Part shown: positions 9,540 through 16,704 of the stretch, one piece after another
Layout: each line of letters opens with the position of its first letter
Position numbering within the stretch: the first letter of the stretch is position 1
Assembly: GCA_003427395.1 (NCBI GenBank)
Contig: BFEA01000079.1
Span: 2,441,342 to 2,466,589 of the forward strand
Source: Chara braunii
Lineage: Eukaryota; Streptophyta; Charophyceae; Charales; Characeae
Direction of reading: 5' to 3'
Length of the DNA: 25,248 nucleotides
Notes under the pieces: model-generated
Databases searched by the model: none
Told to the model about the DNA's origin: nothing
The model's input: only the letters and a program-made list of their open reading frames with translations
Made by a program: the position numbers and the translations under genes

Positions 9540-10058
9540 CTACAAGGTGGCGTGAAATGTCACTTCCTTCTTCATCTCCGCTCGTAGTATGGCTTCACGT
9601 TTAGCTTTCTCCACTTTCTTACGTTTCTTCTCCTCGCGCCTTGCTTCCTCTTCTATCTTTCGTTTTTCCTCCTCCTCAGCTATCCGTCTCTCTTCTTCTT
9701 TTCTTCTTTCCTTGTCCAGCTTTCTTCGCTCTTTCGCCTCTTTTCTCGCTTTCTCCGCATTGAAATGTTTCTTCATCTCCGCTACGCCTTGTGATAGCGC
9801 AGCCAATTTACCACGCAGCTCCGCTTCCTGCCGTGGTGGAGACACGTACCTCCTGTGCTCGAATCTTCGCGGGGAACGCGATCTCCTGGAGTCCGTGGAC
9901 GTCGACGGCCGACTTAGATATTGTCGTCGATCGCGATGTGGACACTGATTGGCATAGTGCCCTTGCTCATGGCAGTTAAAACATGTCGGTGCTCTATATT
10001 GACGTCGATCTCCATCTCCGAAACCTTTGTTGTCGTCCCCCCGTTCGTGGTTGGACAT
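9540..10058 (-). CDS. PLE first ORF: CCHC zinc-knuckle protein with charged coiled coil (Gag-like)
   Basis: Starting at ATG 10058 gives 172 residues; the frame is open further upstream, but the extra residues are hydrophobic and look non-coding. Residues 26-39 are CFNCHEQGHYANQC, a perfect CX2CX4HX4C zinc knuckle of the retroviral nucleocapsid type. An Arg/Ser-rich stretch follows, then from about residue 75 a long Glu/Lys/Arg coiled coil (AEKARKEAKERRKLDKERRK and onward). It would bind element RNA and self-associate, so a Gag-like packaging role is likely by analogy. It ends in TAG 9540-9542, immediately followed by an in-frame ATG. Such proteins are not part of the textbook PLE layout. Confidence 0.82.
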   Translation of the reverse strand: MSNHERGDDNKGFGDGDRRQYRAPTCFNCHEQGHYANQCPHRDRRQYLSRPSTSTDSRRSRSPRRFEHRRYVSPPRQEAELRGKLAALSQGVAEMKKHFNAEKARKEAKERRKLDKERRKEEERRIAEEEEKRKIEEEARREEKKRKKVEKAKREAILRAEMKKEVTFHATL

Positions 10059-10271
10059 GCTTGAGTCAAGCAGAACAACGATAATGGTAATCACGCTCAC
10101 TCAGAAGTAAACTTCGCTACGTTTTTCATGAGCTTCGAACACTTGAAGTTGCCTTACTGATGCAGTAGCAACAAGTAGTGACCAAACAAATGAGTCAAAC
10201 GAGATGGCTGAAAACACGCTCACTTCAACCCGGTAGTCGTCCCCATGCAAGTTCACATGCGCTGTAATGAT
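10059..10271 (-). other. PLE 5' leader
   Basis: Non-coding stretch between the 5' direct repeat and the first ORF. No TATA-like element or hammerhead core (CTGANGA...GAAA) was found on the coding strand. Confidence 0.55.
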
Positions 10272-10346
10272 TAGGATGATATTTCACAGGAGAAGTAAAA
10301 TCAGAATACACTCTGTGTAGAACACATGCAGTACTCGATCAAATCT
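10272..10346 (-). repeat. 75-bp direct terminal repeat of the PLE (5' side)
   Basis: Partner of 5328-5402. The three differences lie within the first 31 positions; the remaining 44 are identical. It is followed within about 20 bases by a GATCTA hexamer array that belongs to the flanking 1.3-kb repeat. Confidence 0.9.
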
Positions 10347-10363
10347 TTTGGCCATAAATCTTG

Positions 10364-10407
10364 ATATAGATCTAGATCTAGATCAAGTTCTAGATCTAGA
10401 TCAAGTT
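10364..10407. repeat. (GATCTA)n palindromic hexamer array
   Basis: Two blocks of TAGATC units separated by AAGTTC. The hexamer is self-complementary in its GATC and AGATCT cores, so the block is strongly palindromic. A shorter version occurs at the start of the second 1.3-kb unit (about 11703-11720). Confidence 0.9.
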
Positions 10408-10573
10408 GTTGTTTGTTATTTCTCGGATTACAATAATGGCACCCCCTCATACTCATTCGGGCTCAATTTTGTCTTCGTTACACTCAATATGCGGCCCCCC
10501 TTGCTCTGATTTTTCCTTGGCAGCCTTTTTGCTGTATAGAGTCCCTCATGGATCTATTTTTTCTTGCTTGGTT

Positions 10574-10593
10574 AGTCCAAGATATCTCGGACT
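10574..10593. repeat. Near-perfect 20-bp palindrome in unit 1
   Basis: AGTCCAAGATATCTCGGACT, self-complementary except for one position pair. The equivalent site in unit 2 (11894-11913) keeps the palindromic GAGATATCTC core. Confidence 0.85.
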
Positions 10594-10660
10594 GCCATAC
10601 AAACCCTCCTTCCTCATTTTTTTTATTTTTTTTTGCCTATGAAACTTCGTCACCTTGACT

Positions 10661-10682
10661 CTACTAGTGCTTGCACTAGTAG
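10661..10682. repeat. Perfect inverted repeat in unit 1 (10-bp arms, 2-nt centre)
   Basis: CTACTAGTGC and GCACTAGTAG flank TT. Unit 2 carries the matching structure at 11978-11999, with one compensated pair and one mismatch. Confidence 0.92.
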
Positions 10683-11361
10683 TCATAATATTTTCCACAG
10701 CTAGATCTTGATTTACATGATGCATCTTACTTTGATTGTCCATTCCTCATGTCGGTCCACAATTCCATTGGTACAACTCACGTCCCCGTTACTTATCCTA
10801 CACTAGTTCCTCCGTTGGTCCCACCGGTAGTTCCGCCGGAATAGGTCCCGATCATTGATTATTTTATTTGGGTTTATATAGTCCACGACATTATCCCCCA
10901 CGTTATCTTATTTTTATTTGGGACTCCCTAGTCCTCGTCAATCTCAATTCCCCCTTCCCAAGTGTCTCAATTGTGATAAATATTCCTGACTGCTAGATCT
11001 CCATCTCACGGTTTTCATTTGTCGTCCCTACTTGCTCCATGCTTGAGACACCTTTCTCTAGTATCTTGAGTGTGACGAGGCTTATTTTTCCCTTGGCCCC
11101 TACACCACAATGCAGTTCATTAATTCTCGGTGTGCAGTGGTGGTTATTTTTTTATTCTCATTGCCCCCAAAATTGCCCCAAACTGAAACAAAATGAGGCG
11201 ACGCATTTTCAAGTGCATCGTGACTCAATGTTGCCTCTGGATGTACTTGAAACATATGTTTGCTTTACTTTTTGTGGTATGTTGCATCACGGACCACCTC
11301 CCTCTTGATTTTTTTTTTTTTTTGAGAAAAAACAAAAAAAAACAAAGATATTTTATAAACT

Positions 11362-11381
11362 GATTCATCCTAGGAAGAATC
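11362..11381. repeat. Short inverted repeat before TCACAAAAT, copy 1
   Basis: GATTCATCCTAGGAAGAATC, nine of ten arm pairs complementary. It lies about 45 bases before GGTCACAAAATGTA. Related hairpins precede the same motif at 12666 and 12826. Confidence 0.8.
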
Positions 11382-11977
11382 AAAATATTTTAGTTTTTCT
11401 TGATTATTCGGTCACAAAATGTACTTAGAACATGTGCTTGCTTTCTTCCTAGGTGACTGTTTTTTATCCTTAGCGTTTTTTTTTTCCCCTCTTTTTCCTC
11501 TTTTTTTTTTTTTTTCTCTTTTTTTATTAAATCTGGACAGTAAGGACATGTTAGTCCCTACGGTGTCAGTCCCTATTGACGGCCAACTCACTCCCTCCAA
11601 CTCCTCTTTTGTCTCCCTCACTCTCATGTTTCTCACTTTTTTTTTTTTTTTGACATGACAAGTGGCAACTAGTTGTTGACACATTTTCTAGGTCTCATAT
11701 CTTGATCTAGATCTAGATCCAGGTCTAGGAGCAGTACGTTATTTCTCATACTACAATAATGGCATCCCCATACTCACGAGAGCTCATTTTGTCTCTCTTA
11801 GCGCGAAAATGCAGCCTCGTTTCCTCTGATTCGTCCTTTTTAGTTCATTTCTTAAATAGAGTATCTCAAGGCTTTAGTCTCTTTATCTTGGCTGGTCCGA
11901 GATATCTCAGACTACAATCTCGGCCCCCCTACCTCATTTCTTTCCTCCTTTGTCTCCGGAAGTTTTCCATTTTGACC

Positions 11978-11999
11978 CTACTAATGCTTGCATTATTAG
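11978..11999. repeat. Inverted repeat in unit 2 (compensated pair)
   Basis: CTACTAATGC and GCATTATTAG flank TT. Relative to unit 1, the seventh pair is A-T in place of G-C (both sides changed) and the fourth pair is a mismatch. Confidence 0.85.
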
Positions 12000-12665
12000 T
12001 GTTACTTTGCACGGCTGGTAGATCTAGATTTTGAAGACGCATCTCTCTTTGTTTATTCATTTTTCATGTCCCACAATCTTCTCAAGACAACCCAAGTCCT
12101 TAACACTTATCCCATACTAGTCTCACCGATGGTTCCGTCGGTCCCAGTCCTAGTTTTTTATTATTTTTATTTGTGCCCACATAGTTCCCGACATCCTTGT
12201 CCATATTGTCTCATCTTTACTTGGGGCTCTCTAATCCTTGACAGCTTCAATTTCTCATTTTCATGCATCCGAGTGTGCCGAATATTCTTGTCCGCATGAT
12301 CTTGATCTCACGGGCGACATTCATTGTCGCAATTAACTCCTATGCTCGAGGCTCTCCTTTCTACTGTTTTGCGGTTGTCAAGGTTTAGTTTTCTATGACC
12401 TTGACACTCCCTTGCAATCCGTTAAATTTCAGAGTGCAATGACGGTCTTTTTCCTATTCTCATTGCCCTCAAACTTGCCTCAAACTGAAACAAAATGGGA
12501 TGGCACATTTCCAAGTGCATCCAGACTCAATATTGATTCCGGATGTACTTGAAATATGTGTTTGCTTTACTTTCCGTAAGCCGTTGCATCTTTGTCTACT
12601 TCCCTTTTGATTTTCTTAATTTTATGAGAGAGAAAAAAAAAAAAACTAAAGTATTTTGTAACCGT

Positions 12666-12681
12666 TTCATCCTATGATGAA
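12666..12681. repeat. Short inverted repeat before TCACAAAAT, copy 2
   Basis: TTCATC and GATGAA flank CTAT, followed directly by the GGTCACAAAATTCA motif. Confidence 0.8.
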
Positions 12682-12780
12682 TCCGGTCACAAAATTCACA
12701 TAGAACATGTGCTTTCTTTTCTCCTGCGTGTCCGTTCCTGTCCGTTTGTGGGTTGGAAGCTTCTAGGAGCTTTACTTTTG

Positions 12781-13245
12781 AGTTCATTGTATCTGAACTC
12801 TCCTTTTCCCCCTCATTTGTGCCCGATTCACCCTTAGGTGAATTTTATCACAAAATGTATCTAAACATATGTTTTCCTTGGCCTCCAAGCGTCCGTTTTT
12901 TACCGTTTCAGTCCCAACTGCATTAGAATTGATGTAGTCTTGTTCAAGGCACTTAGACATCTTTTGCAACGGGGCAAGTTAACAATGATGTGGCGCCTTG
13001 CCCCCTTTTCCCTCCCATACTCTCCTACCTCTCTCATTCTCTCTCTAGGTCTTTTTCTTCTCATCTTTGCAGTTTCATTTTTGGTCATAGTAAAACCTCA
13101 TTTTTCAAGTCCCGATTCTTAGGCCAATTCTTAAGCTCATTCATAAGCTGCATCCATGTTCATCTCTTTAGTTCAACCTCTCGCTTTTTCTTATGCATTT
13201 GTTTTCGTCCTTTCGTTAGGGTCCTTAGACTCGCCCTCAGTCCTA
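12781..13245. other. Region between repeat arrays; partial third copy of the unit end
   Basis: 12826-12930 resembles the 3' end of the 1.3-kb units: a hairpin, ATCACAAAATGTATCTAAACATATG, then TCCGTTTTTTACCG. The remainder is pyrimidine-rich with overlapping frames on both strands that show no domain. No gene is called. Confidence 0.6.
12826..12843. repeat. Short inverted repeat before TCACAAAAT, copy 3
   Basis: ATTCACC and GGTGAAT flank CTTA and are followed by TTTATCACAAAATGTA. Compared with copy 2 one stem pair is changed on both sides (T-A to C-G). Confidence 0.8.
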
Positions 13246-13259
13246 CACATTTTCCCTTA

Positions 13260-13895
13260 CCACTTGCCATGCTACTCAAACTTATTCTTAGACAACTTTC
13301 TCTGCAAGTCCTCTAGCCATTCGATCAGGTTTCTCACGCGCGTAATCTTGTTATTTCTTATACAATTCCGTTGACCATTTTGTCAGGTTTCTTGAACTCA
13401 TTCTTAGGCAACTTTCTCTACAAGTCCTCTAACCATTCTCTCAGACTTCTCAAACTTAGACTATTTCTCATGCCATTCCTCTGACCATTCTGCCAAGCTT
13501 CGCAGACTTTAGGCAATTTCTTATGCAATTTCCCTCACCATTTTGTCAGGCTTTGTAAGTGCAGTCTCGAACAATTTTTAATACAAGTCCTTTGACCATT
13601 CTACTAGGCTTCTCAAGTTCAGACTCAAACAATTTCCCATACGAGTCCTCTGGCAATTCTGTCAGGCTTCTCAAGTTCAGACTCAGACAATCTCTTGTAC
13701 AAGTCCTCTGACCATTCTTCCAGGCTTCTCAAGTTAAGACTCAGATAATTTTTCATACAAGTCCTCTGCTAGGTTTCTCAAGTTCAAACTCAGACAATTT
13801 CTCATACAAGTCCTCTGACCATTCTGTTAGGCTTCTCAAGTTCAGGCTCAGACAATCTCTCATACAAGTCCTCTGATCATTCTGTCAGGCTTCTC
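13260..13895. repeat. 58-bp minisatellite
   Basis: The marker CAAGTCCTCTGACCATTCT (with variants) recurs at about 13305, 13363, 13421, 13476, 13535, 13584, 13643, 13700, 13758, 13807 and 13865. The spacing is mostly 57-59, with a ~49-base step where nine bases are missing. Consensus elements are CTTCTCAAGTTCAGACTCAG and ACAATTTCTCATACAAGTCC. Copies to the right are more alike than those on the left. Confidence 0.93.
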
Positions 13896-13997
13896 AATCT
13901 TACAAAAGTTTTTGCCTTTACCCATTAATCCTTTCTTACAGAGTTTTTTTTTTCCATAACTTGTCGCACGTTTTTTTTATCAGGTAGATGGTTCATC

Positions 13998-14011
13998 TCC
14001 CCCCCCGCTCA
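13998..14011 (-). other. Possible polypurine tract of the Ty3-like element
   Basis: On the minus strand this reads GAGCGGGGGGGGAG and is followed by ATGAACC. A purine tract at the 3' end of the coding strand just before a TG is what primes plus-strand synthesis in LTR elements. Only position and composition support the call. Confidence 0.35.
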
Positions 14012-14957
14012 AATGTGATGTCCCCATCGCACAATGGATTCTCACTCAGAGGTACGCAAACCTTGCCGCTTACTGAGTGAAGGATGTAGACCACCAGCGC
14101 CTAAAAGGAAGGGTGATCATTCCTCCCCCTGATGACAACTTACCCCATCCTTCCTACTTAGCCTGGCTATCGCGATATCGAGAAAGACATCATCACTGAG
14201 GTACCACCTTGCATCTGGCAGGTAGGTCCAATCCGTGCCTGATAGCCCAACCGACCGTTCAACCATTTACAAGAGAGTTGAATCCATTTATGCCTTCACT
14301 CTTTCTTACCCTCCGACTTTTGTCATTCCAGACTCGATACGACTTGGTCAGATTAGACTCCTAGGGAATGAGAACTTGCATGCCCCTTTACCCATAGGTT
14401 CCTTAACCTCTATCAAGACCTTTGTCATAATTCATCCAACTGAGAACCAGTGTTTCATCCGTATAATGTGTTTGCAATAGTATTTTTCCCACAAAACAAT
14501 TTTCTCTTCCTTAGGTCCAATCGAGGTTGTGCACCCCCAGTTCTCATATTGAGGTCTTTGGCTAGTACTGTTTCTTAAACATCTCAAAGTAGCAACTAGC
14601 GATCATTGTCCATCCGCAATGTCTTAGCTAACCAATGAGGGCTATGTACAACCAAATGTGCATCTCGTGCACACAATCCTATTATCACGGTTCATCTGCT
14701 TCCACTGGCCCCCCGTCTCTTGGCCTCCTTACACTCTTCTGCCCAGGTCATAGGTATGAATCTCCTTCTTCTTTCTCACGAGTCATTCTAGTGTTCCCTC
14801 GTTGTAAAACTTCAACAGCATAACCGGCTCGCCCATCCTCATCCTTTTCCTGGCCTGGATGATCCAGTCATGCCGTATTATATAGGATCATTGATTAGAC
14901 CATTTGCTGTATAACTGTCTGAATTCCGTCTTCCACTTCGAGAACTATTTCTTTGAA
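14012..14957 (-). other. 3' region of the Ty3-like element, coding relics only
   Basis: No intact gene. On the minus strand about 14470-14295, a frame with TGA codons gives protein-like pieces such as IMTKVLIEVKEPMGKGACKF and FSFPRSLI. Another piece near 14215-14160 reads LPDARWYLSDDVFLDIAIAR. They suggest a decayed third protein downstream of integrase, but no domain is recognised. Confidence 0.4.
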
Positions 14958-15305
14958 TCACCAGGTATTGGCCGCCCCTTCTTCTTCTGATTTTATTATC
15001 TCTTTCATCTCTCCCTCACTGCTAATGTCAATATCCTGGTGGGACTCTTCTTCAACCCACTCCTCTTCTTCTTTTTGGATTGGACTGTACTCCCTCTTAT
15101 AGCTCTTTGCCCTCTCATTAGACGGTTTATCAGAGTCCCCCTCATATTGCTTATCCTTCCCATAACTTTCCTCATCCTTGCTGTCGAGGCTCTGCCATCC
15201 CTTCCCACGTTTTTTTTTCCCTCCTTTTGAGATCATCCCTCCTCTTTTGCTTTCATCCCCAAACCAGATATCCCTCTTTTCGCCCTCCTTGAGGGGTGAA
15301 CGCAT
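14958..15305 (-). CDS. Highly charged low-complexity ORF downstream of integrase
   Basis: Encodes 115 residues, dominated by Lys, Glu, Asp, Ser and Gly (for example KGGKKKRGKGWQSLDSKDEE and KEEEEWVEEESHQDIDISSE). It lies about 100 bases after the last recognisable integrase C-terminal sequence, on the same strand. This fits the charged tail that many Ty3-like polyproteins carry after the GPY domain, or a small separate 3' ORF. There is no domain to name. Composition alone could open such a frame, so confidence is modest. Confidence 0.35.
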   Translation of the reverse strand: MRSPLKEGEKRDIWFGDESKRGGMISKGGKKKRGKGWQSLDSKDEESYGKDKQYEGDSDKPSNERAKSYKREYSPIQKEEEEWVEEESHQDIDISSEGEMKEIIKSEEEGAANTW

Positions 15306-15399
15306 GCTACAAACAAATTTCCTTCTTCATGCAATCCCTTCCCCAAATACAATTGCACTTGTCAATATAGATAAGGTATCTGCCAACATTCAACTTATT

Positions 15400-16619
15400 C
15401 ACTCTCCAGTTTCCTTGTCCTCGATCTCTCGCAGCCATCGTTCCACCAAGTCTCGAGTTAGAAACCTGGTCAGTCATGTCCCGGCAATGGCCTCTTCAAT
15501 CCAACCCTATGTAGATCTTTCAGCTCAAAAACGTTCATTTCAACCCTTTTAGCCAGTCAGTAAGGACCCTTGAATCTTCGCCCTAACTGTCCCGACCATG
15601 TGCTCTCGAGTGCCGAATTTCTAATCAGTATCATTTCCCCTACTTGGAGTGACTCTTTCCTAATGTCCTTGATTTGATCCCACCGAGCCTTGTCCTTCAT
15701 TCTGCTACTAACCACTTGGTTAACGATTTCTTCCATCGTTTCCTCGTTGCTAAGGAACGATTAGCACCGGGCCTCAATTAACTGCTCTGTTGTCAGATGT
15801 GGGTCATCGTCCAACCTGTTCTAAGTTGATATTAAGACTTCTACAAGAAAATCGATCTCCCTTCCGTACCACAGCTATGTCGGGATACATCCTATGATCT
15901 TTTACGGGGTCATGTTCTCTAAGAAGACAACTTGTTTAAGATACTTAGGCCAACTTCCAATGTCATCTGCTACTACATTTGCGATCGTGTTTTTCAAGGT
16001 CCGATGTCCTCTCTCCACGGGTGCGTTAGCCTCAGGAAGGATACGCAAAGTCTTTTGAACATGCTCAGTACTTCTTGGTTTACGAATTTCATTCCGCTAT
16101 CCGTTATAAACCTTCTGATGAACGGATTTCTTAAATACAAATCCTCGATCCAATTGGCCACCCCTTTACCGATTTTCTTCTTAAGGATTACTGCCTCCAC
16201 AAATCCACTCTTGTTATCCCTCGCGTCAAGGATATACCTATACCCCTCTATTGACACATACATAACCACGAGATTGAGGTGGACTAAATGCCCTGGTCCC
16301 AACACTAGTATGGGCCTTAAAGGTTCAAATATATGAGCCGAACTCCATTCTTGACAAATTAAACAGGTATGAGAGAACGTGGTCACCATACTTCCCATTC
16401 CTGGCCAGAAGTAGAGTTGTACCATCTTTGTCAACATCCCTTTTGAGGAGCGATGATGTCCCCAGTCAAACCATCATGCATTGCTTGGATTATGTCCAAC
16501 TGACTAAACCTCTCACATACAACCCTCCGGGGCATGAGACCTTCCCCTCTCTTGAACATGTGTTCATTCAACAAGACATACTTGTCGCTTTCTTCCCTTG
16601 GTCTTAGGGCGACTTCCAT
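15400..16619 (-). pseudogene. Ty3-like integrase with H2C2 zinc finger and GPY end, degenerate
   Basis: The frame from 16619 reaches QAMHDGLTG. One base shift then gives GHHRSSKGMLTKM, YFWPGM and TCLICQ, completing the HHCC zinc finger. The core has VHLNLVVMYV, where the usual first catalytic Asp (HLDL) is Asn; then YILDARDNKSGFVEAV and RFITDSGMKF, holding the second Asp. The Glu is in VERGHRTLKNT after a second frame change near 16020. Downstream, DDIGSWPKYLKQVVFLENMT, EETMEEIVNQVVSSRMKDKA, RNSALESTWSGQLGRRFKGPY and ELKDLHRVGLKRPLPGHD give the C-terminal GPY/F module. Integrase inserts element cDNA. At least two frameshifts, several stops and the Asp loss make it inactive. Confidence 0.87.
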
Positions 16620-16704
16620 AGTCTACTTGTTTCTTACTAACAACAACCTGATTTTCTTAAAAAATCCGTCATACATCTTGACGTAGAATAATTATTTTCA
16701 TCCC

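Larger units (their letters stand above)
5328..10346 (-). mobile_element. Penelope-like retroelement with N-terminal GIY-YIG (Naiad/Chlamys-type order), degenerate
   Basis: A ~5.0-kb minus-strand element bounded by 75-bp direct repeats. Along its coding strand: a CCHC/coiled-coil ORF (10058-9540), a second ORF (9539-8811), a GIY-YIG endonuclease (about 8789-8276), a Cys-rich linker with a CxC, and an RT (about 7830-5975). Penelope-like elements (PLEs) normally carry GIY-YIG C-terminal to RT. The order here is the permuted one described for Naiad and Chlamys PLEs. The endonuclease has SPPYCKSYYIG where animal PLEs have CxxC before YIG, consistent with Chlamys elements lacking the CCHH motif. 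Several frameshifts and stops make this copy non-autonomous, yet the catalytic residues remain readable. Clade assignment is inference from domain order and motifs. Confidence 0.82.
10360..11690. repeat. ~1.3-kb tandem repeat, unit 1
   Basis: Aligns collinearly with 11697-12780 at an offset of 1303-1323 bases. Shared anchors include TACAATAATGGCA (about 10429/11752), AGATATCTC (10580/11900), CAAACTGAAACAAAATG (about 11179/12480), GGATGTACTTGAAA (about 11238/12540) and GGTCACAAAAT (about 11409/12674). It is rich in T and A runs and palindromes. The short frames inside are low complexity, lack motifs and are not conserved between units, so no protein is called. Confidence 0.88.
11697..12780. 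repeat. ~1.3-kb tandem repeat, unit 2
   Basis: Diverged second copy of the 10360-11690 unit, beginning at CTTGATCTAGATCTAGATCC. It lacks the long T runs that end unit 1, which accounts for its shorter length. Order and spacing of shared anchors are preserved. No coding sequence recognised. Confidence 0.85.

Noticed and set aside
9589-9948. 119-codon plus-strand frame opposite the CCHC ORF
   Set aside because: It is the antisense of the coiled-coil coding region (Ser/Phe/Leu-rich shadow).
10272-10346. Hammerhead ribozyme in the PLE terminal repeat
   Set aside because: The coding strand has CTGATTT and GAAA in roughly the right order, but the conserved CTGANGA core is absent and the second copy has GACA in place of GAAA.
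11039-11684. Frames of 79-90 codons in the 1.3-kb repeat
   Set aside because: They are not preserved in the second unit and span long T or A runs.
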